Of a stretch of 64,000 nt of DNA, positions 23,810 through 32,000 are shown piece by piece. The stretch comes from Acetonema longum DSM 6540 (GTDB lineage: Bacteria > Bacillota > Negativicutes > Sporomusales > Acetonemataceae): positions 1 through 64,000 of the forward strand of contig NZ_AFGF01000016.1 of the NCBI RefSeq assembly GCF_000219125.1. The letters run 5' to 3'. Under the pieces are notes generated by a model. It was not told the origin of the DNA. It did no database searches and worked only from the letters and a program-made list of their open reading frames with translations. Made by a program: the position numbers and the translations under genes. The stretch's first letter is position 1. Each line of letters opens with the position of its first letter.

Positions 23810-24482
23810 TAAAACGCAAAAAATGTTATCCGAGCTAAAAGAGTATATTAATCATCCGGCTAAACTGCAAAGAAAAATGGGGTTTTATGAAAACCGGGAA
23901 GATTATCTGACCTGGCGGCATAATGCACCCTTGGAAGACCGGTATCGAGACCGGAATATCGAGTATATCCTGCAACAGCATAGTGCGACGCCGGAAGAAA
24001 TACTGCTGGAAAAAGAAAGACAGCAGGAAATCATTGATCTGCTGCTATATATCCGAGCTGTTATCGGCGCCAAAGAATTTCAAATGCTGTGGCTCTATGT
24101 GGTAGATGGGCTGACCCAACAGCAAATCGCCGCCAAGTTTCATACTCACCAACAAAAGATTTCCCGGATTTTAAAAAAGATTTTAGAAAAAGTGCAAAAA
24201 AAGTGTGTAAAAACCCCTGAAATTTGTGCTGTTATATGGGGAGAACAGTCGTTCTGTTCTCCTATTTCCCCTGAAGCAGGCCATCCCAAACGTAAGATTG
24301 ACTATCCTTATGAGTTTTTACAAGCGGTAAACGCTGGCGGGCATTGGCGAAGCGGGAAATATATCTCCCGGAAAGTATGCCGGGTTCCTGAATACCTGGC
24401 TGAATCCTTCGGAGACAGTCAGACCAAGTGCCCTCTATGCATGGAGGATAACGGAGATTATAGCTGCACCCGCCAGGAATGA
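23799..24482 (+). CDS. sigma-70 region-4-like phage transcription regulator
   Basis: This 227-residue protein has a central helix-turn-helix at about residues 100-130 (LTQQQIAAKFHTHQQKISRI) preceded by EILLEKERQQEIIDLLLYI. That is the pattern of sigma region 4 and of sigma-like late activators of Firmicute phages. A C-terminal extension of about 75 residues with CxxxxxxxC and KCPLC follows, perhaps a metal-binding segment. The gene directly precedes the tail genes and is the natural activator of their transcription. The DNA for residues about 130-153 is repeated downstream of the gene (24503-24576), and a LexA-like dyad (GAACAGTCGTTC, 24243-24254) lies inside the frame, so the C-terminal part may be an insertion. 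Confidence 0.65.
   Translation: MSYDKTQKMLSELKEYINHPAKLQRKMGFYENREDYLTWRHNAPLEDRYRDRNIEYILQQHSATPEEILLEKERQQEIIDLLLYIRAVIGAKEFQMLWLYVVDGLTQQQIAAKFHTHQQKISRILKKILEKVQKKCVKTPEICAVIWGEQSFCSPISPEAGHPKRKIDYPYEFLQAVNAGGHWRSGKYISRKVCRVPEYLAESFGDSQTKCPLCMEDNGDYSCTRQE
24187..24258 (+). repeat. about 70-bp direct repeat, copy 1, ending in a LexA-like dyad
   Basis: The core AACCCCTGAAATTTGTG with flanking A-rich tracts and GTTATATG is shared with 24503-24576. Both copies are followed within a few bases by GAACNNNNGTTC (here GAACAGTCGTTC, 24243-24254). This copy is inside the sigma-like CDS. Confidence 0.75.
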
Positions 24483-24502
24483 ACCGTTATCACTAAAAAA
24501 TT

Positions 24503-24576
24503 AAAAAAGTACAAAAAAAGTGTGTTAAAAACCCCTGAAATTTGTGTTGTTATATGAAGGGAACATTTGTTCTTTG
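24503..24576 (+). repeat. about 70-bp direct repeat, copy 2, ending in a LexA-like dyad
   Basis: This is the non-coding counterpart of 24187-24258, 316 bases away. It ends with GAACATTTGTTC (24561-24572). It fills most of the 24483-24610 gap upstream of the tail genes and could hold the tail operon promoter. Confidence 0.75.
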
Positions 24577-24610
24577 ATGTCATTTTCAATCCGTGAAGGG
24601 AGGCAATCCG

Positions 24611-24715
24611 ATGATGCTGCTAAGGTCAAGACCTATGTCAGGGCGCTGGCGGGATATCTGGCTGATTGACGGCGAGATATCTCCAGCGTCCCATCTGTCG
24701 ATCCACTCAGCATGA
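24611..24715 (+). CDS. 34-residue ORF before the tail terminator gene
   Basis: ATG 24611 lies seven bases after GGGAGG and opens a 34-codon frame containing WRDIWLIDGEIS. The next gene's ribosome site follows 10 bases after the stop. No family is recognised. Small genes at this point of tail operons are often head-tail connector remnants, but that is only a positional guess. Confidence 0.35.
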   Translation: MMLLRSRPMSGRWRDIWLIDGEISPASHLSIHSA

Positions 24716-24743
24716 ATCCTATCGTAAGGGAGGTGCAAATGAA

Positions 24744-25172
24744 ATGGGCAAAGAGGGTTTGGGCTGGTGGCCGCTTACGGAGCATCTGTGTGATTATGCC
24801 GCGTTGCAGCCGGAACTGGCGGGCATCACTGTCCGAGCCGGAAACGCAACTTCCAAAGCCCCTTATCCCTGTCTGGAAATTCTCTGGGATAAGGAAAGCT
24901 CCATGGCACTACATGGACCGGCCAAAGGTGGAGTATCCCTTTGGCTTGATCTGTGGGCAGCGGGAGACGATCAAAACCCGGCAGCCGCCTATGAGACTCT
25001 GTACGATTTACAGAGCCGCGTCTGCGATGTGCTAACCCGATGGTCTGATGCCGTCTGGCATGATCTCAACATGGTAGCCAAGCTGTCCATAGCGGAAATC
25101 AATTCCGACGGCGACAGCCACCGACCCCTGGCAAAAAGTCGTATGATACTCAATATAGATTGGCGAAAGTGA
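24744..25172 (+). CDS. probable phage tail terminator/completion protein
   Basis: This 142-residue protein lies immediately before the tail tube gene, the position of the tail terminator in siphovirus maps. The sequence has the alpha/beta layout of such proteins: LTEHLCDYAALQPEL helix, YPCLEILWD strand, VSLWLDLWAAGDD strand, a helix (AAYETLYDLQSRVCDVL) and a closing KSRMILNIDWRK strand. Terminators cap the finished tail tube. ATG 24744 is chosen because AAGGGAGG (24726-24733) is ten bases upstream. The family assignment rests on order and length more than on a recognised motif. Confidence 0.6.
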   Translation: MGKEGLGWWPLTEHLCDYAALQPELAGITVRAGNATSKAPYPCLEILWDKESSMALHGPAKGGVSLWLDLWAAGDDQNPAAAYETLYDLQSRVCDVLTRWSDAVWHDLNMVAKLSIAEINSDGDSHRPLAKSRMILNIDWRK

Positions 25173-25184
25173 GGAAAAAAATTT

Positions 25185-25958
25185 ATGGCAACTCCAAGTC
25201 CGAAAAATTTATTATTAGGCGCCGGGCAGGTGCTATTCAATCGCTTTGACGCTAGCGGCAACAAAACCGGCTTGCGTCATTTGGGCAACATCCCCAAGTT
25301 CAATTTAAAAACCGAAGTAGAGAAGATCACGAAAAAATCTTCCATGAATGCCTCCCGTTCCACTTACGATGAGGCGGTGAAAGAAACCAAAATCAGCGCT
25401 GACCTGGATCTGGAAGAATTCGATCCGGCCAACGTCGCCCTGGCCTTGTTCGGTGAAGAAGGCATCATCAGTCAGAAAGCCGCAGAGGTGGCCGGCGAAG
25501 TGCATCGGGCCTTCCTGGGCCGCTATATCCAACTGGATGCTATCAATCCCACCGGGATTAAACTCACGGCTATAGATCCGGATGTGACTGTCTATGAAGC
25601 AGGAGTTGATTACCAGCTAGATCCGGTGCTGCTGCGGGGCGGCCTGATCCTCATTCCCGAATCCTCCCGCATTCCGGACGATACCGACATCACAGTGGAT
25701 TACCAGACAACCGCCGGAACCTTCCCGAAAGTAGCAGGCGGTGTGGTCAGCAGCATCGAAGGCGAGCTGATGTTCATCGGTGACCCGGCCAAGGGCCCTT
25801 GCTATAACGGCCAATTCTGGCGCGTATCCATCACCCCCGGCGGAGAACTGGGCCTGATCAGCGAGGAATACGCCACTTTCCCCATTACCGTGACCATCCT
25901 GGACGACCGTTCCCATCATCCCGACGAGCCCTTTCACCGTCTGGTCAAAGTGAATTAG
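25185..25958 (+). CDS. phage major tail tube protein
   Basis: This 257-residue protein is the likely subunit of the tail tube. It starts NLLLGAGQVLFNRFD, a beta strand pattern usual in tube proteins, followed by GLRHLGNIPKFNLKTEVEKI and an inserted Ig-like stretch, and ends with TFPITVTILDDRS. It sits between the terminator-like gene and the frameshifted chaperone gene, exactly where lambda gpV-type tubes lie. No sheath gene follows, so the tail is non-contractile. The ribosome site GAGGAAA precedes ATG 25185. Confidence 0.8.
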   Translation: MATPSPKNLLLGAGQVLFNRFDASGNKTGLRHLGNIPKFNLKTEVEKITKKSSMNASRSTYDEAVKETKISADLDLEEFDPANVALALFGEEGIISQKAAEVAGEVHRAFLGRYIQLDAINPTGIKLTAIDPDVTVYEAGVDYQLDPVLLRGGLILIPESSRIPDDTDITVDYQTTAGTFPKVAGGVVSSIEGELMFIGDPAKGPCYNGQFWRVSITPGGELGLISEEYATFPITVTILDDRSHHPDEPFHRLVKVN

Positions 25959-25968
25959 GAGGGAGGCA

Positions 25969-26475
25969 ATGGCAACAGAAATGAACGAACTGGACGTCTT
26001 GTTTCCCAATCATAAAGTCATTCTGGCCGGGGAAGAAATTCAGCTCCGGCCTTTTCCTTTCGGCGCATGGCCGGAAGTGATCGCCAAGGCCGCCGGCATT
26101 GTGCAGATCGTCATTGACGCCTATCAGGAGCATGGCCGACAGGCCTTTGACGTCTCTCTGGATCAGGACAATTTTCATATGGGCGCTTCGACCTTTCAAC
26201 TCATGGTCCGCCTGTTCAGCGAAGGCGGCGACAATCTGCTGGATATTCTGGCCATCTGCGCCAATAAGCCCCGGGCCTGGGTGGACGCCCTGGACGGCGA
26301 CGACGGCCTGACCCTGCTGGCCGGGACCCTGATGGTGAACCGGGATTTTTTCAGCAGGCGGGTCCTCCCGAAATTCCAGACTCTGCTGGGGGGACTGCCG
26401 GGACAGAAAGAGAATCAGGAGACGCCTCCGGTGGCCGGCCGGAAATCAGCTGGGGCGAAATCGCCCAATACCTGA
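25969..26475 (+). CDS. tail assembly chaperone, short (G-type) product
   Basis: This 168-residue protein is the unshifted product of a lambda G/GT-like pair that coats the tape measure during tail assembly. The gene follows the tube gene after ten bases (GGAGGG ribosome site) and precedes the tape measure. Codons 141-142 read GGG GGA within the heptamer G-GGG-GGA (26388-26394), a -1 slippery site. Beyond it this frame runs 27 more codons to TGA, while the -1 frame stays open to 26657. Visible features are an alpha-helical middle (LDQDNFHMGASTFQLMVRLF) and an acidic WVDALDGDDGL. The cytoplasmic role is transient. Confidence 0.75.
   Translation: MATEMNELDVLFPNHKVILAGEEIQLRPFPFGAWPEVIAKAAGIVQIVIDAYQEHGRQAFDVSLDQDNFHMGASTFQLMVRLFSEGGDNLLDILAICANKPRAWVDALDGDDGLTLLAGTLMVNRDFFSRRVLPKFQTLLGGLPGQKENQETPPVAGRKSAGAKSPNT
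26388..26394 (+). promoter_or_regulatory. programmed -1 frameshift site GGGGGGA
   Basis: G GGG GGA fits the X XXY YYZ rule in the reading frame of the chaperone gene. Slipping back one base leads into an open frame with no stop until 26655-26657. Lambda uses G GGA AAG at the equivalent point. Confidence 0.7.
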
Positions 26476-26657
26476 TCCAAAACGGCCATTCCCCGGCCCA
26501 ACTGGCCCGATACTCCAAGGGCCAGCTCACCCTGTTTTACGAAAAGGCCAAACGCCTGGAAACCCGGAGGCGGGCTGAATTCATCGCCGACGTACGGATG
26601 TCCGTCTGGGCTGAAGGCAAAGACTTGGAACGACTGCTAGCGGCACTGGAACAATAA
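26394..26657 (+). CDS. -1 frame extension of the tail chaperone (T-type domain)
   Basis: After slippage at 26388-26394 the -1 frame adds 87 codons to give a 229-residue fusion. The extension contains SWGEIAQYLIQNGHSPAQLA, KGQLTLFYEKAKRLE and a helical C-terminus (DLERLLAALEQ). It lacks a start codon and ribosome site of its own, as expected for a frameshift-only domain. In lambda the T part binds the tail tube protein, linking it to the tape measure. The ratio of products usually is a few percent; here it is not known. Confidence 0.7.
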   Translation, partial: TAGTERESGDASGGRPEISWGEIAQYLIQNGHSPAQLARYSKGQLTLFYEKAKRLETRRRAEFIADVRMSVWAEGKDLERLLAALEQ

Positions 26658-26729
26658 CCCATGAGATTTGCCGGAGGCAGGAGGTCAGCTCCCGTCTCCG
26701 TCGCTTATCTGTCAAGAAAGGAGGATATT

Positions 26730-29700
26730 ATGGCTCAAGAATTAACCATCAAAATTACGGCAAACAACGATCAGGTCCTGCAAGCCCTCAAAGCCGTGAC
26801 GGACTCTATGAAAGGCTTGAATAAAGAAGCCGTTCAGTCCGGTACTGCCATGCAAAACACTTTTACTCGCATACCCGGTGTCGCCCTGAAGGCTGCCAAA
26901 GCTTTTACACAGGTGGCCCAGGCTGCGGCAGCCATTGCCAAACCGATGATAGCCTACCACGCATCCCTGCAGCAAAGCCAGGCAGCCTTCGCCGCCATGC
27001 TGGGGTCGGCCTCCGCTGCCCAGACCTTTATGAACGACTTGCGCCGGGCCGCCGTCGACAACAACCTGGATTTCCCTCAGTTGGTGACAGGCGCTCAGCG
27101 TCTGATGAACCTGGGCTGGGCAGCCCGCGACATCATTCCCGCCCTAGTTGCCGCCGGCAACGAAGCAGGTGATCAGGCCAACACCTTCCCCGCCATGGCG
27201 GCGGCTATCTCCAGCAGTCTGATGATCATCGCCGGCTCTATGACCCAAGGTATGTTCGACGCCCTGAACGCCATCACCGCCAAAGTCCGCGACACCACCC
27301 AGCAACTGACCCAGGCCCTGCTGGCCGGAAATATCGGTCAGGCCCTTCAGAATATGGTCCCGCCGGAAACATTTGCCGCTTTACAAGCCATCCACACCCA
27401 ATGGACCATATTTATCACTGATATACAGCGGCTTCTGACCAATTTAGGCGCAGGGTCCCAAAGCGGATTGCAATCCCTGGCAAATGCCTTTCTCAACCTC
27501 CTTCCCACTATACTTAAAATCGGCGATATTATGGTCAGTTTAGCCAACGGGACTGTTCCCATACTGACAGGTGTTTTGACGGTATTGGGTAAAACCCTAG
27601 AGGTGGTTACCCGGTATTCGGATAACCTGGTTGCCTCCTTTGCCACCTATGTGATTGTCAGTCAAATCTTGGGCTTGACCCGTTCCCTGACTGGAGCCTA
27701 CGGCTCGTTAAAAGCGGCCATGATCGCCATTACCCGCATCACTGTATTCCAAAACATGATCTCCGGCGCTATTGGGGCAATCAAAGGAATCAAAGATTTA
27801 CAAAAGGCAGTCAATGCCCTGAAACTGGCCTTTACTAGTCTGTCTAAAGGCAATGTGATCCTGCTGGCCTTATCAGCAGTCAGCCTGATTTTTGGCGATA
27901 AAATCATGGACTTTATTGAATCCAAACTCAGCAGCCCCTCGAAAGATGACAACTCTTCCGCAACAGAAGATGGCAAAAGCAACAGGGATGAGGCCATTAA
28001 CCGTTCTCAAAGCGCCCTGCGGATTACTGAAGCTGGGATTCAGGCCAGTGCCCGGAAACAACAGCAAGACCTGGAAGAAAAAATAGCTGCCTTAGAAAGG
28101 AAAAAGCAGCAAAATGAAATCAGCCTGGAACAGTATCATTTGGGGAAATCCGGTTATGTATATCAACAGCAGCAGGTTGATCTGAGCGCCAGCCATGCGA
28201 CCCTGCAAGCCGTCAAAAACACCGACTATCAGGATTCGACCGAAAAAAATGAGCGAATCGCCGCCCTGGAGCAAGAAATTGCGGCAAAAGCCCAGCGACT
28301 CAATGAGCAGCAGCAGAATCTGGCGGATATTGAACGTATCAACGCCAAGCTCTCTGAAAGCGGACTGCTCGCCGGAGAAATAGGCAACGTCAATATCGAC
28401 CTGGTATCCAAGGCCAAAGAGGCTATGGGACAGAGCCTGACAAAAAGCGGTGAGGAATTTCAACAGGCGCTCCTTGATTTGTTTGCCCAGGCCGATGATA
28501 TCGCCACCAAACTGGCGGCGGTGCGCGGCGATATCTCCAGCAAACAAAAAGCCAAACTGGCGGCTCAATACGACACTCTGGCCAAAACCTTCCGCAACAA
28601 TGGTTCCCCCGAAGGCGCCCAAATGGTCGAGGAACTAAAACAATTCGAACTCTTAAAGCTCGACTTTGCCCAGGCGCAAAAAGACCTGGAACTGGCCAAT
28701 CTGGCCCTGGCCGAAACCCAGGAAGGGTTCATGAACGACCTTGCCAACGGGTCTAAAACCGCCTCTGAGGTCACGGAAGACTATGCGAAGCAGTATAAGA
28801 ACAGGACAGCCAGCATCGTTGGCGAATTGCAGCGGATCATTGCTTCTGCCGGAAACAACGCTGAACTCTCCGCTCAGGCCAAGGCATTGCTGAAAAAGAT
28901 CGCCGAAGGAACCAATCAAATGGTTGAGGCGGTTATTAAGAAGATCGACAGCGATCTGCAGGCTGAAATCGCGAAGATTAACGTCGATCCTGAAAGAACC
29001 AGGATGCAGAAAGAGGATGCTACCGAGGATGCGAAAAGGAAGGCGCATGCTAAAACGGCAGCCATGTATGAAAAACAGGCGAGGCAATATGATGCTCAGG
29101 CGAAAAGTTATAACTTGATGACGCCGGACGAGCAAGAACAAATTAGAAAGAAAAATTCCGGATTTGACCCGACTGCTCTTGCGGAGGAGGCTAGAAAGAG
29201 AGCGGAGCTTAACCGTGAACTTGCCGAAACGAAGACTCTTACTGATGAAGTCAGTAGAGCGAGTTCTCAGGCTTTTGAAGACGGTCTATTAACCTTCCTA
29301 ACCGATGGTGTTATGAAGTGTCAACGCCTAAGCGACGCATTCCGGAACTTTGCCAATACTATCCTAAGTGAGATTCAGCGGGTATATGCCCAAGCAATAA
29401 CTAAAGACATCATGGCTATGTTTCACATTGGAGGGTCGTATAATTCTGACTCAGGTAAATCATCTGAGGAGAAAATGGCATCAGGCGGGGTAATCGAAAG
29501 TGGGTACGTGCGAGGCCCTGGTACTAGTACTAGTGACAGTATTCTAGCTTGGATTGATAATCATAAAAAAGCCATCCGCATCTCTAATGGTGAATTCATC
29601 ATGCGCGGGTCTGCGGTTGCTAAATATGGCAAGTCTTATTTAGATCGTCTGAACCGTGGACTTGTGCCTACCGAACTACTCCCTAGGTTTGCCGCTGGCG

Positions 29701-29924
29701 GCTCACTCATTGATGGCAGTACATTAGCAGCTTTGCCGGGACCTCAAGATATTGCGGCTACCTTGTCCAGTGGCGACACCAATATCCATCTTAAAACTGT
29801 CAATGTCACAGATCCTAATGAAGTCGGCAAGTATATGCAAAGCCGCGCTGGCGAGAAAGTTTTGGTAAACTGGATTAAGAATAATGCTGGAGCAGTGCGC
29901 CATGTTTTGTCGATCAGAGGTTGA
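26730..29924 (+). CDS. phage tail tape measure protein
   Basis: This 1064-residue protein sets tail length. ATG 26730 is eight bases after AAAGGAGG; the frame is open further back to 26661 but lacks a ribosome site there. It has Ala/Gln-rich helices at the N-terminus, a hydrophobic middle (about 270-400, several membrane-like helices such as GNVILLALSAVSLIFG), coiled-coil stretches around 440-780 (QQDLEEKIAALERKKQQNE), and a C-terminal region typical of tape measures (GGVIESGYVRGPGTSTSDS, then NGEFIMRGSAVAKYG). At about 1.5 angstrom per residue, the family rule, the tail would be roughly 150-160 nm. Confidence 0.9.
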   Translation: MAQELTIKITANNDQVLQALKAVTDSMKGLNKEAVQSGTAMQNTFTRIPGVALKAAKAFTQVAQAAAAIAKPMIAYHASLQQSQAAFAAMLGSASAAQTFMNDLRRAAVDNNLDFPQLVTGAQRLMNLGWAARDIIPALVAAGNEAGDQANTFPAMAAAISSSLMIIAGSMTQGMFDALNAITAKVRDTTQQLTQALLAGNIGQALQNMVPPETFAALQAIHTQWTIFITDIQRLLTNLGAGSQSGLQSLANAFLNLLPTILKIGDIMVSLANGTVPILTGVLTVLGKTLEVVTRYSDNLVASFATYVIVSQILGLTRSLTGAYGSLKAAMIAITRITVFQNMISGAIGAIKGIKDLQKAVNALKLAFTSLSKGNVILLALSAVSLIFGDKIMDFIESKLSSPSKDDNSSATEDGKSNRDEAINRSQSALRITEAGIQASARKQQQDLEEKIAALERKKQQNEISLEQYHLGKSGYVYQQQQVDLSASHATLQAVKNTDYQDSTEKNERIAALEQEIAAKAQRLNEQQQNLADIERINAKLSESGLLAGEIGNVNIDLVSKAKEAMGQSLTKSGEEFQQALLDLFAQADDIATKLAAVRGDISSKQKAKLAAQYDTLAKTFRNNGSPEGAQMVEELKQFELLKLDFAQAQKDLELANLALAETQEGFMNDLANGSKTASEVTEDYAKQYKNRTASIVGELQRIIASAGNNAELSAQAKALLKKIAEGTNQMVEAVIKKIDSDLQAEIAKINVDPERTRMQKEDATEDAKRKAHAKTAAMYEKQARQYDAQAKSYNLMTPDEQEQIRKKNSGFDPTALAEEARKRAELNRELAETKTLTDEVSRASSQAFEDGLLTFLTDGVMKCQRLSDAFRNFANTILSEIQRVYAQAITKDIMAMFHIGGSYNSDSGKSSEEKMASGGVIESGYVRGPGTSTSDSILAWIDNHKKAIRISNGEFIMRGSAVAKYGKSYLDRLNRGLVPTELLPRFAAGGSLIDGSTLAALPGPQDIAATLSSGDTNIHLKTVNVTDPNEVGKYMQSRAGEKVLVNWIKNNAGAVRHVLSIRG

Positions 29925-29995
29925 CAGGAGAAGGATAAAGGTGATAACCTCAAAATAAAAGATATTCCAAGAAATCGTGAAATTATTTAGAGAGG

Positions 29996-30502
29996 ATGAT
30001 GATCGTGAAGAGAACTGTGCTTGTTTTTGTTCTGATTATGCTAGTGGGAGTAACTTCGACTCATGCAAAATTTATTCCGGGTACTGATCAATTCACCGGC
30101 GGCAAAACATATTCAAGTACTTATAATCCAGGGGATTATGAACCAAGCGTTTCTTTTACAAAAATTATTAGCGGAAATATTGTGAGTTATGAAATTCGTT
30201 TTTTTAACCGGGCAGTATCGGGAGAAAAATTTACAAAAGACCCTATTGAGATCAAAATCGATGATTATCCGGTGCAAACCATTCCGATAACAGAAGCCTC
30301 ATCTATGCCAATAGATTTAGAGGATAAGGACATAACATGGAATCGAAGTAAGGCGCCGACCCCTCAAAATATCATTGATCAAATCAAAGTGGCCAAGCGT
30401 GTTGCTCTCAAGGTGTATACGGACAAATATGCTCCTGCGGTTATCGTCCTATCCGATGAGGCTCTGGCTGAATGGAAGCAAGTCATTAGCATGGAAAAAT
30501 AG
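29996..30502 (+). CDS. secreted hypothetical protein, moron-like
   Basis: This 168-residue protein has an N-terminal signal peptide (VLVFVLIMLVGVTSTHA, cleaved near residue 24) and a beta-rich mature part with no recognised domain. It is more AT-rich than the tail genes around it and interrupts the tail operon between the tape measure and the distal tail genes. It is followed by its own hairpin (30521-30551). This is the pattern of a moron, an autonomously expressed cargo gene in a prophage. GAGAGG precedes the ATG cluster at 29996-30001, so the exact start is uncertain by one or two codons. Periplasmic or surface localisation is inferred. Confidence 0.6.
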   Translation: MMIVKRTVLVFVLIMLVGVTSTHAKFIPGTDQFTGGKTYSSTYNPGDYEPSVSFTKIISGNIVSYEIRFFNRAVSGEKFTKDPIEIKIDDYPVQTIPITEASSMPIDLEDKDITWNRSKAPTPQNIIDQIKVAKRVALKVYTDKYAPAVIVLSDEALAEWKQVISMEK

Positions 30503-30520
30503 AATAACCTATATACAGAG

Positions 30521-30551
30521 CCTCCGGATTCATCCTGCCGGGGGGATTCTT
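30521..30551 (+). terminator. hairpin terminator after the first secreted-protein gene
   Basis: CCTCCGG pairs with CCGGGGG (one G-T pair) around a 10-base loop, followed by GATTCTT. The same arrangement recurs at 31946-31974 after the second cargo gene. The rest of 30552-30759 holds no supported gene. Confidence 0.5.
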
Positions 30552-30759
30552 ATGCCGCAAAACCAGAGAGTCCCAATTATGTTTATTGCCAATAACCCCG
30601 CCCCCTTCCTCCGCGCGACATCCCCAATCTATGACTCACCTCCCCGTGTTTTGTAGTGTATCTTCTCCTCAAAGACAGCATACCACAAGCGGGAATGCGC
30701 CGCCCTCCCGTTTCCATTATTATTTGTGCCGCAGCGGTAGCGGCGGAATAGAGGTTTTT

Positions 30760-31869
30760 ATGAAAGCAAAAATAGTCCTTTTAATTTTAATTCTTTTATG
30801 GTCCTTTAATATTTCATATGCTGCTAAGGCCCAATTAGGAGTTTATTTCGATAAAGATCCTATTCGAATCATCTATGTGGATGAAAATTCTCCTGCTATG
30901 AGGTATGGACTGAAAGCGCAGGATATAATCACGAAACTCAATGGGCAATCCATGACGACGTATGAACTTCTAGGGAAAACAATGGATAGTATACCAGCGG
31001 AAAAATGGTTCACGATAGAAGTGATGAGAGACGGAAAACCTGTTGAAATAAAAGTTAAAAAAGAAAAATTTTCTTCCGATATTTATAACCTTAAGGAATT
31101 AGTTTCTGAAAAGGGGCCTTTTATATTAATAAATTATTCAATAGTAACAGATAGCTATCGCTTTTTGGTATTATCCGGTACTTTAATAAATAATACAAAC
31201 ACAGATTGGTCAAATCTGTATCTTACAGTAGATTTCTTTGATTCGTCAGGAAATAAAGTTGCTTCCGATGATGTTCTTATATCAGCGATTGATAAATCTG
31301 AAACTATTACGCTTGGCAGTTATCGTCATACAGCAAGATTATTAGTTGAAAATATAAAATTTAAAACCGTTGATGTTAACTTTAAAAAAGGGGAATATCC
31401 GGCAAACTACATATTCAGCTTGGTATCTCCTATTAGTAACCCAACCACGCAGTTTGAGGATAGTAACATTTCGATATCATTCAATATTTCAAAAATTGAC
31501 ATCGGATTCAGCTTACAAAACAAAACCAATTCCCCGCTAAAACTAGACTGGAATAATGTATCCTATACTGATTTGTCAGGAACTGCGATAAAAGTTCTAC
31601 ATGAAGGAGTCCGGTATATAGATCAGGGGCAAATGTTACCGCCGACAACTATACCTCCTAACGCCAAAATTAAGGACTTAATTCAACCTGTTAATCGCAT
31701 TTATTTTGATGATTCATACAGTATGTGGAGTCATCGTGACTTATTGCCCAAAGCTCCTTTTGCAAAATCATTAAAAGGAAGATCTATTGGCATCTTTATG
31801 CCTGTGGAAATTAATGGAAAGATTCATAACTACAATTTTGTATTCCGAATTGATAATGTTGAAATATGA
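30760..31869 (+). CDS. secreted PDZ-domain protein, moron-like
   Basis: This 369-residue exported protein has a signal peptide (KIVLLILILLWSFNISYA) and then a PDZ-like domain at about residues 25-100. The latter shows the usual IIYVDENSPAMRYGLKAQDIITKLNG carboxylate-loop region and ends in KPVEIKVKK. The rest is a beta-rich region of unknown type. ATG 30760 follows AGAGG; the open frame back to 30586 is not supported. It is AT-rich relative to the tail genes and lies in the middle of the tail operon, bracketed by similar hairpins. A role in envelope protection or host fitness rather than in the particle is inferred. Confidence 0.65.
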   Translation: MKAKIVLLILILLWSFNISYAAKAQLGVYFDKDPIRIIYVDENSPAMRYGLKAQDIITKLNGQSMTTYELLGKTMDSIPAEKWFTIEVMRDGKPVEIKVKKEKFSSDIYNLKELVSEKGPFILINYSIVTDSYRFLVLSGTLINNTNTDWSNLYLTVDFFDSSGNKVASDDVLISAIDKSETITLGSYRHTARLLVENIKFKTVDVNFKKGEYPANYIFSLVSPISNPTTQFEDSNISISFNISKIDIGFSLQNKTNSPLKLDWNNVSYTDLSGTAIKVLHEGVRYIDQGQMLPPTTIPPNAKIKDLIQPVNRIYFDDSYSMWSHRDLLPKAPFAKSLKGRSIGIFMPVEINGKIHNYNFVFRIDNVEI

Positions 31870-31945
31870 AAATATTTACACTATAGATGCTGCAACTACA
31901 TGTTATAATGTACTCACCCTTTTTAAAATCATTATACGATAAGTA

Positions 31946-31974
31946 CCCTCGGATACCCTTCCGGGGGTTTTCTT
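31946..31974 (+). terminator. hairpin terminator after the PDZ-protein gene
   Basis: CCCTCGG pairs with CCGGGGG around a short loop and TTTTCTTAT follows. It resembles the hairpin at 30521-30551, including the downstream bases leading to the next ribosome site. Confidence 0.65.
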
Positions 31975-32000
31975 ATACCCAAAAATCAGGAGGTGATCCT

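Noticed and set aside
26542-29150. Many long ORFs on the opposite strand of the tape measure and structural genes
   Set aside because: They are shadows of strongly coding plus-strand frames, without ribosome sites or domains.
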